Notes: generated by a model from the letters alone, not told the origin. 64,000 nucleotides of DNA from Porphyrobacter sp. LM 6 (GCF_001720465.1 NZ_CP017113.1:1-64000); one strand, 5' to 3'; numbered from the stretch's first letter, positions 55,232 through 64,000 are shown. Program-made: numbers and translations.

Positions 55232-55845
55232 ACGGCAGGTGAAACTCGGTTTTACTCCCGGTTCCGGCGCTGGGCCGAGCAGGTGGTCTGGGATGCGTTC
55301 CTGAAAACGACGGTAGATCTGGGCCTGACCGACGACTGGCAGCAAATGGTCGATAGCACCAGCGTTCGCAGCCACGTTTCGGCCGCGGACGGAAAGAGGG
55401 CTTTTGCGAACGCTCTTGATCGATCACGCGGCGGCTTTACGAGCACAATCCAAGCCCACTACGACAATCAGGGGCTGCCTCTCGGCTTCATCCTGACAGG
55501 AAGCGCGGCTTCCGATTTCACCGCTGCGGAGCCGCTGATGGACATCCTAGTCGTGTTGCCTAAGGCGATGTTGGCGGACCAGAGCTATGATGACCACCGT
55601 TTCTGGGAGAGCCTGCTGATCAAGGGTATCCTTCCGATCATCTCGCTCCGCCCCAACCGCAGGGTGCCAAAACATCCCGCCTATCGCCGTTACCGGGGTG
55701 CTACCGTGTCAAGCGCATTTTCAGGAAGCTCAGGCAGCAGCGCCGTATCGCCACCCGCTACGACAAGGCTGTCGCTTGCTTCGAGAGCTTCCTAAACCTC
55801 GTCGCAACGCGCCTATGGCTGAAATCTTTTGTCAACAGGGCCTAA
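55232..55845 (+). pseudogene. Truncated and frameshifted IS5-family transposase
   Basis: The frame from about 55232 reads [39 protein letters not shown], the catalytic [15 protein letters not shown] region with IQAHYDNQGLPLGF, and KAMLADQSYDDHRFWE. This is an IS5-family DDE transposase without its N-terminal end. A frameshift near 55697 moves the rest (CYRVKRIFRKLRQQRRIATR and YDKAVACFESFLNLVATRLW) into the next frame, ending at the TAA 55843. No terminal inverted repeats were identified. Confidence 0.85.
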
Positions 55846-56026
55846 CTTCCGACAGGATCGGCCTTTGCGATATCATCGATTTTCGTACCCCAAATTCAGG
55901 AGAAAGCCGGTCTGCCAGCGCCGGGCTTGGGTCTACAGCGAAAACCACTGCTTGCCATTAGACTGGAAGGTCGGGGGCCTGCCTCAAGCATAATTGATCC
56001 CAGCAGATAAGCCAAAAGGAGCGCAG

Positions 56027-58252
56027 TTAGGCGGCGGCTTCGCCTTCAGAACCCTTGAGGTTGTTGCCATAGCCGTAGCCATAGCCATATCCGTAGCCGT
56101 ATCCGTATGAGTAGCCGTAACTCTGACGATTGATGTCGATCTTGGTCACGATGGCCCCAAATACCGTTCCGCCAACCATCCGAAGACGCTGGAGGGCAGC
56201 CCGGATCCCGCGCACCGGTGAACGACCTGGCTCGATCACGAACAGACAACCCTCGGTAGCGCGTGCTATAAGCGGACCGTCAGTTAAGCCAATCACGGGC
56301 GGTGAATCGATGATCACGTGATCAAATCGTTCGAGGAGCATCTTGAGCACCTCCCCGAGGCGATCACTGCTCAACAATTCGGAGGGGCTCGGCGGGAGCG
56401 GCCCAGATGGCAAGACACTCATGCCGCGATAGTCCGTCGCCAGCACGTGCGAGGCAACGTCGTTATCACCAGCAAGCAGATTGCTGAACCCACCCTTGTT
56501 GGGCTTGCCCACTAGCTCATGAACGCTGGGCGAACGCAAGTCGCCGTCAACCAGTAGGACGGACTTACCCGTCCGCCCGATAATCGTAGCGAGGGCAAGC
56601 GAGCTAGTCGATTTACCCTCATTGGGCTGCGAGCTGATTACGCACAAGGATCGTGGCAGGCCGTGTGTCGTCGAGAAAGCCAAGGCCGATCGGATCGAGA
56701 AGTAGGCCTCGGTCAAATGCGACTTTGGATCCTGTAGCGCATCGCGCGGATCGCCACTGACCAGCGGCACGTTCCCCAAGAGAGGCGTCTGCAGGAGGTT
56801 CCAAACGTCGGCCGGCCCGCGGATCCCTTCATCGATCTGCTCAAGGCCAATTACAGTGACGGCGGCGAGACCCACACCGATCAGCAGGGCTAACGCCAGG
56901 TTAATCGGCAGGCTTGGCGCTGAGGGTGCGCCCGGAACCTCGGCACGGTCAACGATTGCGATGTTGCTCGCGCCAACCGAACCCGCGACGCCGATTTCCT
57001 TGTAGCGCTGCAGGAGAGCGTCATAGAGTTGGCGGTTGGTGTCGGCTTCCCGCACATAGATATTGTATTGGATTGTGTCGCGCTGCTGCTGATCAAATTG
57101 GTCTTTAAGGTCCGCGACCTTGGATTGCAGCTCCCGCTCCTGCGCTGCCGCCTCAGTAAAGGCCTGGCGCCGGCTGCTGCCAACGCGCGAGGTTTCGCGG
57201 GTGATCGCCGCATCAAGAGCATCGATCTGGCTCTTTAGCGCTTGAGCTGCAGGATAGTCGGGCTCGAACTGGATCAGCATCTTCGCATATTCGGCGGCGA
57301 TTTCGCCGCGGCGCTGGCGAAGGTTCGAGATGGTCGAGTTAGAGAGGGCATCCGAGGAACTGTCTGCGGCCCCACCAAGCCTGCTTTCGGCTGCAATCCG
57401 GTTTTGGCGGGCCTGGAGAAGGGCAGTGTTCATCGCTTCCAGATCGGCAGCAGCAAGGGTGCGCTGGGTCTCGGTCTTACCTTCGCTGTCGCGGGTCACT
57501 GCAAGGGCCACAATCCCGCGCTCGGTGGCAAAATTGGCGACGTCGCGCTCGCTTTCTTCGACCCTCTTGCGAAGCACTTCCAGGCGTTGCTCGAGGAAGC
57601 GCCGCGCGTCGGCGGTCGATGAGAACTCGCGGTCCATGCTGGCGCCGATGAATTCGCTGACCCAGGTATTGGCAATACTCGCGGAAAGCTCGGGTGAGCG
57701 GCTGGTGTACTTGATGTCGACCAAGCGCGAAGTGCGGATCGGTTCGATCGCTACGTTATCGAGGAGCAATTCGACCGCCTGACGCCGACGCGCATCTTCC
57801 CCCTTATCCGAAGGCGTTGCGCCGTGCGCTTCGAAGAACTCATTCTTCTTGGCAAGGTTCATGGTCTTCTCGACACGCTGCGCCAGCGAGACCGCCTTCA
57901 GCAAGGCATACTGCGTCGCGTAGAACTCGAGGTCGCGTCCGGCCTCGGTCGTCTCCAGCCCTTCGACGTTAGTGACGTTCTTCTGCTGGCGGCTGATCTC
58001 GATCTGCGAGCGAGCGGTGAAGAGCGGTGCCATAAGCAAGGTTACAACCAGACCGATGACGAGGCTGGCTGTCACGATGCCGGCGAGGACCCAACGCCAG
58101 CGCAGCGCCGTGTGCCAATACTGCAGCAACACCGGCGGGATGAGCCGCTCGTCCTGCTCACGCTCGGCATCGGCCATGGCCAGTTCAGCCGGCGAGGGTT
58201 CACGCCGCGTCGGCTCGCCAATAGGCATCGGATCGATGGGTTGTGCAGTCAT
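56027..58252 (-). CDS. Wzc/ExoP-type polysaccharide co-polymerase and tyrosine autokinase
   Basis: A 741-residue inner-membrane protein controlling exopolysaccharide chain length. It has two transmembrane helices (near residues 53-73 and 440-460), a Wzz-type periplasmic domain and coiled regions (residues about 210-420). A C-terminal cytoplasmic BY-kinase domain carries Walker A SSQPNEGKSTSSLALA near 546-561, Walker A' SVLLVDGDLRSP and Walker B HVIIDSPPV. The C-terminus is a Tyr-Gly tail with nine tyrosines (residues 711-729). Autophosphorylation of such tyrosines regulates assembly. Confidence 0.95.
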   Translation of the reverse strand: MTAQPIDPMPIGEPTRREPSPAELAMADAEREQDERLIPPVLLQYWHTALRWRWVLAGIVTASLVIGLVVTLLMAPLFTARSQIEISRQQKNVTNVEGLETTEAGRDLEFYATQYALLKAVSLAQRVEKTMNLAKKNEFFEAHGATPSDKGEDARRRQAVELLLDNVAIEPIRTSRLVDIKYTSRSPELSASIANTWVSEFIGASMDREFSSTADARRFLEQRLEVLRKRVEESERDVANFATERGIVALAVTRDSEGKTETQRTLAAADLEAMNTALLQARQNRIAAESRLGGAADSSSDALSNSTISNLRQRRGEIAAEYAKMLIQFEPDYPAAQALKSQIDALDAAITRETSRVGSSRRQAFTEAAAQERELQSKVADLKDQFDQQQRDTIQYNIYVREADTNRQLYDALLQRYKEIGVAGSVGASNIAIVDRAEVPGAPSAPSLPINLALALLIGVGLAAVTVIGLEQIDEGIRGPADVWNLLQTPLLGNVPLVSGDPRDALQDPKSHLTEAYFSIRSALAFSTTHGLPRSLCVISSQPNEGKSTSSLALATIIGRTGKSVLLVDGDLRSPSVHELVGKPNKGGFSNLLAGDNDVASHVLATDYRGMSVLPSGPLPPSPSELLSSDRLGEVLKMLLERFDHVIIDSPPVIGLTDGPLIARATEGCLFVIEPGRSPVRGIRAALQRLRMVGGTVFGAIVTKIDINRQSYGYSYGYGYGYGYGYGYGNNLKGSEGEAAA
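56066..56122 (-). repeat. Coding hexamer repeat (Tyr-Gly tail of the Wzc kinase)
   Basis: Tandem six-base units (GGCTAC or GGATAC type, variants of Gly-Tyr codons) on the minus strand encode SYGYSYGYGYGYGYGYGYG. Such a repeat is prone to slippage in steps of two residues, so the number of phosphorylatable tyrosines may vary between strains. Confidence 0.8.
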
Positions 58253-58271
58253 AAGAAGTTTAAACTCTGAG

Positions 58272-59051
58272 TTAATTTGCGAAGCGGTCGATGGCGATGA
58301 CCAACGGGCCGCTGACCAGCGAAAGGCCGGTCAGAACGTCCCTGAACAGGCGGCTCGACGCATCGTCGCCGATCATCACAACATCGTTCGGGTAGATCTC
58401 GGGATCAGCATAGGCGCCCCTCTGGATGGCGCGAACATCATAGAGGGCGGCAAGGCGCCTCCCCTCAATCGTGCGGAAGACAACCACGTTCTGGAGGTCA
58501 GAGAACTCTCCCGACCCTTCCGCACGAGCGATGGCCTGCAGTAGGGTCATGCGGCCCATCACCGGATAGAGCCCGGGCTTCTTAACCTGCCCCCCCACGG
58601 TCACAACCTGGCTCACCGCCTCCTTAAGGTTCACCGTCACCTGTGGGTTGCGCACGTAGGATTGACGCAGGCGCTCCGCCAGTAGCCCCTCGATCTCGCC
58701 CGGTGTCTGCCCTGAAACCTGCACGACACCCGCAAGCGGAAAAGAGATCCTCCCTGCGGCATCGACTTGGACCTCACGCTCTGTGAGTTCCTCGATACCA
58801 AACACATCGATCGTCAGGCGATCGAATGGGCCAACGATGTAGGGTCGCGAAACGGCCGTAAAGTCGGCGATGGAAGGCGCAGGCAGCTCATTGGCGGGCA
58901 CTACCGATAGGTCGGGATCGCCACCAAGTTCGTAGTGGGTGCTGCAGGCCGACAGACCCGCAGCGAATGTGCACGCGAGGGCAAGCCTCAGAATGGAAGA
59001 TTGACGCTTCGACAAGCGAGGCCCCCTCAAGATTTGAACATTATTCAACAT
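58272..59051 (-). CDS. Polysaccharide export lipoprotein (Wza/GumB/ExoF type)
   Basis: A 259-residue outer-membrane export protein with a lipobox LSAC near residues 33-36. The polysaccharide-export domain is VGPFDRLTIDVFGIEELTER near residues 73-92, and SLBB repeats follow, including VTVGGQVKKPGLYPVMG near 150-166 and the ending with VYPNDVV-like IYPNDVVMIGDD. Forms the exit channel for the polymer with the Wzc-type kinase, whose gene follows after 19 nt. Confidence 0.92.
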   Translation of the reverse strand: MLNNVQILRGPRLSKRQSSILRLALACTFAAGLSACSTHYELGGDPDLSVVPANELPAPSIADFTAVSRPYIVGPFDRLTIDVFGIEELTEREVQVDAAGRISFPLAGVVQVSGQTPGEIEGLLAERLRQSYVRNPQVTVNLKEAVSQVVTVGGQVKKPGLYPVMGRMTLLQAIARAEGSGEFSDLQNVVVFRTIEGRRLAALYDVRAIQRGAYADPEIYPNDVVMIGDDASSRLFRDVLTGLSLVSGPLVIAIDRFAN

Positions 59052-59120
59052 AACGGATGTGTTTGGCGGAACCTTCGCAAGAGCAGCGCCAAGAAGGCCC
59101 CTGAGAAGTTAGCATACTTC

Positions 59121-59152
59121 CCTCAATTCCGGCCGCCCTCAATTCCGGCCGC
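59121..59152. repeat. Perfect 16-bp tandem duplication
   Basis: CCTCAATTCCGGCCGC occurs twice head to tail (59121-59136 and 59137-59152) in the spacer between the TPR-like gene and the Wza-type gene. It is either a fresh duplication or a double protein-binding site. Confidence 0.75.
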
Positions 59153-59160
59153 GAGGTTGA

Positions 59161-60378
59161 TTAGTCAAGCGCCTTAAGCTCGAGCTGGCTTAGCTTCACC
59201 GTGACCGGCATCTGGGCATCTGGACCCTCAACCATGAGCGCAAGGGTGACTGCGCGACAACCAAAAGGCACTTCGAGCAAGAGCGGCCCGACGATGTCGG
59301 AAGACCCAAAGGACAGACGCTTCTCCCAAAAGCCTATGGCCTCGTCGCCCGCCTTGCAGGACCCTCTCCAGGTGAGCCCCAAATCGCTCCCCGCGTCGCT
59401 GATGGAGACACGCTGCGAGAGGCCGTAAGTTTTGCCGCCTTCCACCAGCAGGCCGCGGTGCGCGGCGAGCCCATTGGCGAGAGGCTGAACTTCTATTTCG
59501 AGCACCCCCCCCTGCACCGCCCTACTGGCAATCCCTCCTTTGTCCTCAGGGAACCGCCACGCCAAAGCACCAAGTCGCGGGTCGAGGGTCTGCGGGGAAG
59601 GCGCCAAGACCGAAAGTGCACGCGGGTCCAGCCCGGGGACAAGATCCGCAGCGAAGCCTGCCGCAGCTTCAGGTTCAGCCTCCGCGGCAAGGCGCTCAAG
59701 AAGAGAGCCCAGGAGTGGCTGGAATGCCTCATCCCTGAGGGCTGCCGGCAAGGGGCTCAGCAGCGCCTGGAGATCGGCAGGGCTACTCTCTTTCGCAGCA
59801 ATCTGGAGGAAGTCCCCCGTCCAGTTCGCCGGGCGGGCGATGTAGGGCGAGAGCGCGGCGCGGATCTCTGGGTACACAAGTCCACGCGCGAGCAAGGGAA
59901 GAAGCGCGTTCCGCAGAGGAGGGTGGACCGAGAGAGCATTGTGGTAGTGTCCCACGGCACCGGGAACATCCCCCGCATTCGAAGCGGCCTCGATCAGCCA
60001 GAGGCTGGCAAGGCTGCTGCGGCGGCTGATCCGGTCGGCGAGGCGCATGGCCGTGAGCGCTTGATCGGGCTGCGAAGCGACCTGCGCGTTGAGCCCCTGA
60101 ATGGCCAGAAGATCAGCCGATAGCGGCCTGTCAATAAGTGAGCGCCGCAGATTATCGGTCTCGGCTGCGGCCAGGGTGTTGGCCGGATCAGCAGCCAGGC
60201 GCTCTGCGATGACGCGAGTAAGGGCGCGGGCATCGGCCGGGTGACTGTCAAGGGCCCTCTGAGGATCATTCTCGCGCAGATAGCTGAGTTCTGCATGGCG
60301 ATAGGCTGGGACGATTGCCGCAAGGAATAGCGCGGCGACGATCAGCCTGGCGCCCAAGGCTAGGAGACCGGACGTCAT
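59161..60378 (-). CDS. TPR-like membrane protein of the exopolysaccharide locus
   Basis: A 405-residue protein with one N-terminal transmembrane helix (residues 7-25), a helical part with TPR-like helix pairs (QGLNAQVASQPDQALTAMRLADRI, then SLASLWLIEAASNAGDVPGAVGHYHNAL), and a C-terminal beta-rich region of about 150 residues with two cysteines. I do not recognise a named family. Its position between a polymerase gene (4-nt overlap) and the export lipoprotein makes it part of the exopolysaccharide system, perhaps as a periplasmic scaffold. Confidence 0.65.
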   Translation of the reverse strand: MTSGLLALGARLIVAALFLAAIVPAYRHAELSYLRENDPQRALDSHPADARALTRVIAERLAADPANTLAAAETDNLRRSLIDRPLSADLLAIQGLNAQVASQPDQALTAMRLADRISRRSSLASLWLIEAASNAGDVPGAVGHYHNALSVHPPLRNALLPLLARGLVYPEIRAALSPYIARPANWTGDFLQIAAKESSPADLQALLSPLPAALRDEAFQPLLGSLLERLAAEAEPEAAAGFAADLVPGLDPRALSVLAPSPQTLDPRLGALAWRFPEDKGGIASRAVQGGVLEIEVQPLANGLAAHRGLLVEGGKTYGLSQRVSISDAGSDLGLTWRGSCKAGDEAIGFWEKRLSFGSSDIVGPLLLEVPFGCRAVTLALMVEGPDAQMPVTVKLSQLELKALD

Positions 60379-61739
60379 GAGCGGGACTGTCGCTCGTCCT
60401 CTGCCGCGCGAGGCCTGACCTCAAGCGTCGCCCAAACGGCGGCAATGGCGAGAACGGCGCTCATGATGGGCGTTCGAACCGGATAATCAGTCGCGCTCGC
60501 AATCACGAGCAGCACGATAACCCCAAGCCCCAACCGGCTCAGCGTCGCAGAGGCTGATGCCGCGGCCTTTGCCGAGAAGGCACGCGTCAAGCCAATCACG
60601 AGGCCGAGGCCGGCGAGGGCCAGGAGGACGAGGCCCGGAATGCCGGCCGTGAGCGCAATCTCCAGCATTTCATTGTGGGCGTGGTTAGAGAAGGTCGGGC
60701 GCAGCAAAGCCTCAGGCTCGAGCAGCTGGTAGGCCTCAACGTAGGAGCCGATGCCCGTGCCCCACGGCATGTATGTCGGGAGCATGTCGAGGATGGACTG
60801 CCAGACCGGCCAGCGCAGGCCCTCCCCCTCCTGAGAGAGGCGGTCAATGGCCTTGTCGCGCGACGCCATGACCGTCACCGCAACGAGCGCGACAATCACG
60901 CCAGCGAAGGCGATTGGGTCAACGAGGCGCGCCCTCCAGCCCGTCAAGCGTCCGGGCTGGCCCCAGAGCCATATCAGGCCCGCAAATACGATACCCAGGC
61001 CGAGCAGAACCAGGCCCGAACGTGAGCCCGTGACAAGGACGAGCGGAACGACAAGAATGCCGAGGGTGGCGGCAGCAAGTCCCCGCCAAGACTGGCCGCG
61101 CCGCCCGCCCGGCCCCGCCAAGGCCGCGCCGGCGGCGAGGGGGAGGATCATCGCGAGGAGCGCAGCCTGATGGTTTCGGTTGGCGAGGAGGCCGGATGTC
61201 TCAGTCTGCATCGGATAGAAAGTGACATCGGAGCCGGCCGCCTGCAGCAGCCCGAAGAACGCGCTCAGGAGCGCGAGGGCGAGGAGCACAAGCAGCAACC
61301 TGCGGTGCCCGTCCTCGTCAAGCTGTATGGCGAGGAGCAAGACCGCCATCGGCACGCAAAGCGAGTAGAGCGCATTGAGCGTCGCGTCGGGTGACATCGA
61401 GAGCGGCCGGTCGATGGGGCCCAAGCCCACCGCCGCGTCGATGGCGACGATGACATCTCGGCCCGGCAGACTACTCCACCAGTCGAATGGCAGAGGGACA
61501 AGGTGGAGTGCGGTGAGCAGCACGGCCGCGCCGAATAGGGCGATCACGATCCAATGCCCTTTCACGTCGGCAGCGCTCAAGGTAATGAGCGCAATGGCCG
61601 CCGCGCTCAACGCCGCAGGCCTCAACACCATGAGTTGCGGCTCGCTCGCCCAAGTGCTGCCGCCCGTAAAGAAGACGACACACAACAAGGCAGCCAGGAG
61701 CCAGATCGGGCTCCGCTTGATGATGGCCTGGATTGTCAA
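60375..61739 (-). CDS. O-antigen ligase/Wzy-like polysaccharide polymerase
   Basis: A 454-residue integral membrane protein with about 12 transmembrane helices. The O-antigen ligase (Wzy_C) domain contains VTGSRSGLVLLGLGI, RWPVWQSILDMLPTYMPWGTGIGSY and the typical NHAHNEMLEIALTAGIPGLV near residues 350-369. It probably polymerises the repeat unit. Only TTG is available as start at 61739, the first ATG being 36 codons downstream, within the first helices. The stop overlaps the next gene. Confidence 0.9.
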   Translation of the reverse strand: MTIQAIIKRSPIWLLAALLCVVFFTGGSTWASEPQLMVLRPAALSAAAIALITLSAADVKGHWIVIALFGAAVLLTALHLVPLPFDWWSSLPGRDVIVAIDAAVGLGPIDRPLSMSPDATLNALYSLCVPMAVLLLAIQLDEDGHRRLLLVLLALALLSAFFGLLQAAGSDVTFYPMQTETSGLLANRNHQAALLAMILPLAAGAALAGPGGRRGQSWRGLAAATLGILVVPLVLVTGSRSGLVLLGLGIVFAGLIWLWGQPGRLTGWRARLVDPIAFAGVIVALVAVTVMASRDKAIDRLSQEGEGLRWPVWQSILDMLPTYMPWGTGIGSYVEAYQLLEPEALLRPTFSNHAHNEMLEIALTAGIPGLVLLALAGLGLVIGLTRAFSAKAAASASATLSRLGLGVIVLLVIASATDYPVRTPIMSAVLAIAAVWATLEVRPRAAEDERQSRS

Positions 61740-61873
61740 GGGATGGGCGCGATAAAGCTAAGCGCACGGGCCCCGATTATGGTGGAGCCGAGAAAACTCA
61801 GAAATTCAGAAGGCAAGGGAAAGCCGCGGCCAGACACGATCGTCCGGCCCCAGCCTTAAGTCACCGAAGCAAA

Positions 61874-62125
61874 TCAGCGGCTATCGCCGCCGCCGCCCGC
61901 CGCCAGCGCGAGGCCGGCAACGACGGCCACACCGAGGCCGACGAGCGCGAAGGTCGACCCACCGCCACCGCGCTTCGCGGCCTTCTTAGCCGGCGCAGCG
62001 CTCGGCTCGTTGGCCGAGGCCTTGACCGAGAGAGCCATGGCGGCACCTACGGGAGCCGGAGCAGCCGAAGCCACCGAGGGGGCAATGAGCGCAAGCGCGG
62101 CAACTGCAGAAATCACGGTTTTCAT
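61874..62125 (-). CDS. Small exported Gly-rich membrane protein
   Basis: An 83-residue protein: signal peptide (MKTVISAVAALALIAPSVASA), a basic-Ala-rich middle (AAPAKKAAKRGGGGS) and one C-terminal transmembrane helix (TFALVGLGVAVVAGLALAA) ending with GGGGDSR. GGAGC stands before ATG 62125. Not recognised, but its place at the head of the exopolysaccharide locus and its resemblance to small sphingomonad proteins suggest a structural role. Confidence 0.65.
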   Translation of the reverse strand: MKTVISAVAALALIAPSVASAAPAPVGAAMALSVKASANEPSAAPAKKAAKRGGGGSTFALVGLGVAVVAGLALAAGGGGDSR

Positions 62126-63016
62126 TCTAAGCTCCATTCGTACAAGTTGTGACTGCGGCAGTTTCACTCAAAAGTCAAGCCCCTACGGGAAGGCACTGAG
62201 GCCGCCGAGGCGGCGCGTCTGCCGCGTGTGACCGCAGTAATGAAAACCCCATGCGGCCGATGACGTCCTCGCGAGCCTTCGAGGGGGTCGACAAACCGAC
62301 CGCGAAGTGGATCACCACGACGCCGCGAGCCGGCCAAGGTCATGCGCGCCGCGCCCTGCCCTCAAGGCTGACAAGCTACCGCACAGTGGGTGCCGACGCA
62401 TGGGCAGCCACTGCTGTCTGGCCAAATTGGCGACCACTATCCCGCTCCGTAGAGCCTAGACCATGGGCACCTATGCCCTACCCCTCCGAACGGTTACCTT
62501 TACCTTCGTGAAGATGAGTGGGGCGGTCAAGGCCAGGCCGCCAGTTCTCAGACAGAAACGAGTGCCTTGCCCCACGCCCTGCCCACAACGGCCCAGAAGG
62601 GAAGGCGTGACCGCCGACTTTCGAGACCCTCCGCCATCGAGTTCGCCGCACATCAGAGAGAGGGTAGAAGGACTTCGCTTGAAGAAACTCACTCGTGAGG
62701 CGCACCTCCTGATGCCAGAGATCCCGGCAACTGGCGAGGAGATCCGCTTGCATCAGAACATGGCGTTTGACCATGGCGGCTATGCTGCGGCGGGCGCCAG
62801 ATCTTTCAACCGCCTCGGCCTCCTCCAGTTCCCCTCGCTTCAGTAGAATTTACCCCAATCCCGGCTCTTTCGCAGCCAGGCGCCGGATTAAGGTGAGCTC
62901 GCCCGCCTCGCGGCTCGGCTAGGGCAGCCGAGAATGGCGAACACGGAGGGACGATCGGCACTGGCCACCGCGCCAGCCTCACCGCCAAGTCGGCCGATCA
63001 GGCGAGGCGCGCCGCA
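62126..63016. other. Region without a convincing gene
   Basis: About 890 bases between the small Gly-rich protein and a putative zinc-binding protein. Frames are short or have no plausible start and composition; none matches a known family. No terminator, RNA gene or insertion-sequence end was recognised. Confidence 0.4.
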
Positions 63017-63241
63017 TCATTCTGCCGTCCACACTCCCTTGGACACGCGCCGCATCGGCGTGCCGCACCAGCGGCACTGCGAGTGCCACGCCCCGTCGCG
63101 CCAACGCGCCGCGCCGTTATTGGCGTCATGATTACCCTTGCGGCAGGCCACCGCGGATCCCCACAATGACCGCCACACGCGCACAAGCCAGCCCACCAGC
63201 CCGCGGCCACTCCGCGAGTGCCTTGATCGCCGCGAACTCAT
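63017..63241 (-). CDS. Small putative zinc-binding protein
   Basis: A 74-residue basic protein. The middle contains CRKGNHDANNGAARWRDGAWH and then CRWCGTPMRRVSKGVWTAE. The CxxC pair plus an upstream Cys and His give possible zinc ligands. It resembles, from memory, small uncharacterised sphingomonad proteins with a CRxCGxxMRR end. Start ATG 63241 without a good ribosome site. Confidence 0.4.
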   Translation of the reverse strand: MSSRRSRHSRSGRGLVGWLVRVWRSLWGSAVACRKGNHDANNGAARWRDGAWHSQCRWCGTPMRRVSKGVWTAE

Positions 63242-64000
63242 GAGTTTTCAGATCCAGGGGGAAGCAGGGTACTCGACCCCAGGCGGGCGCACCCGCGTGC
63301 GTCAAACCGAAACTCTGTCACGCTCGGGCACTCGCCGCTTTGCCAATGTTCTGACTGACAGACCATCAAGAGACTAAATCCCAAAAGGTGGGGCCCCGCA
63401 GTGGGCCCCAAAGCTTTGCGCCGCAAAAGTACGAAACGGATCCACTCGACATTACATCTTTATGTTATACCATTCACCCGGACGGCACAGCTTTCATATA
63501 TGAAAGCACCTTCCTGGGGGCCACTATCTTTATCACTGATGCCCCCTTAACCACGAGCATGGCCGGCCGGACCCCAAGGCCGGTTGAACAGAATTCTGAC
63601 GCCGCGGAACGGACGTGTTAGTGAGCACTGGAAGCAAGCCATATCCGAGTGTTTTGTCGGTCGACGCCCAGAATGTATTCTCGCCTGGCGACGCGCACCT
63701 GCAGTCTGCCCAGATCTATCGTGGAGTAGGCGCGAGCCAGCCCACGATATCAAGCCGACTGGGTCAGCTCGGCGCGCCAAGCGCCCGATCACGGCAGATC
63801 AAGCATTTACGCTGGACCACTCCTCAATGTGGCTGTTGGTGGACACGGCCGCCATTGAGCTGGTACACGAGCTTACAATCATTTTTGAAAGTTTCGCTCG
63901 GCCGTGGGCTGGGCTATCCAAATCCGCCGCAACCTCGTGGCAGGCGGCAACACCTAAGGCTTAATCCTCTCGCGACAATCGACGTGTTTATGGAACGCCC
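63242..64000. other. Gene-poor end of the window with palindromes
   Basis: No intact gene was recognised. A hairpin TGGGGCCC/GGGCCCCA stands at 63389-63410, and a perfect 18-bp palindrome GCTTTCATATATGAAAGC at 63490-63507. The part 63430-63560 is more AT-rich. From about 63615 a frame stays open to the end of the window and contains a helix-turn-helix-like piece (ASQPTISSRLGQLG), too weak to call a gene. Confidence 0.4.

Noticed and set aside
62463..62846. 127-codon plus-strand frame
   Set aside because: No ribosome site, no domain, composition unlike neighbouring genes, and competing frames of similar length on the other strand.

Overview
The window is a GC-rich stretch of chromosome from an alphaproteobacterium. 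The closest overall match is a sphingomonad of the Erythrobacter/Porphyrobacter type. This rests on the style of the core proteins (DnaA, RpmH, FtsH, DnaB, RpoZ, UPF0262), a sphingomonad-like exopolysaccharide locus, an alphaproteobacterial interspersed hairpin repeat and a sigma-32 promoter of alphaproteobacterial type upstream of ftsH. The genus call is inference. No rRNA, tRNA or CRISPR array was seen.

1-34 kb is dense core genome. It opens with a terminator of an unseen upstream gene, then dnaA, a DUF983 protein, a ThiF/MoeB-like enzyme, a sirtuin, dapB, an M48 protease, nth, two small envelope or secreted proteins, a dicarboxylate symporter, dapE, a cupin, a GST and a VOC protein. Next comes the minus-strand ribosome/membrane-insertion cluster rpmH-rnpA-yidD-yidC-engB, with an attenuator-like hairpin between rpmH and rnpA. 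It is followed by a secreted crotonase-fold protein, comM, a TonB-like protein, recQ, an HxlR regulator, a HAD hydrolase, rpmJ, galE, a DUF4136 lipoprotein with an M14 carboxypeptidase, a UPF0262/GH25-like/cdd operon, dnaB, a phospholipase-D-family enzyme, rpoZ, an orphan ParA and a DUF3667 membrane protein.

34-50 kb holds more specialised modules. A 270-bp nested inverted-repeat element lies between DUF3667 and ftsH. A TetR repressor faces a complete DevC/DevA/HlyD/TolC-type export operon across a clear palindromic operator. A tightly overlapped DUF3604 / peptidyl-prolyl isomerase / HupE operon looks like a metallo-hydrolase with its own folding and membrane partners. A MaoC dehydratase is coupled to a CaiB-type CoA transferase. 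A surface-polysaccharide block has an Alg14-like glycosyltransferase subunit, a broken Alg13-like partner, and wecC and wecB for UDP-ManNAcA.

50.6-56 kb is an accessory, decayed region. It contains an IS3 remnant, a coupled pair of small island-type proteins of unknown function, a VanZ-like protein, an XRE regulator divergent from a tyrosine recombinase, a small one-helix membrane protein, and a CtrA DNA-binding-domain fragment abutting a truncated, frameshifted IS5-family transposase.

56-62.1 kb is an exopolysaccharide locus on the minus strand: a small Gly-rich membrane protein, an O-antigen-ligase/Wzy-like polymerase, a TPR-like membrane protein, a Wza-type export lipoprotein and a Wzc-type tyrosine autokinase with a Tyr-Gly repeat tail. 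From 62.1 kb to the end there is little convincing coding sequence apart from one small putative zinc-binding protein.
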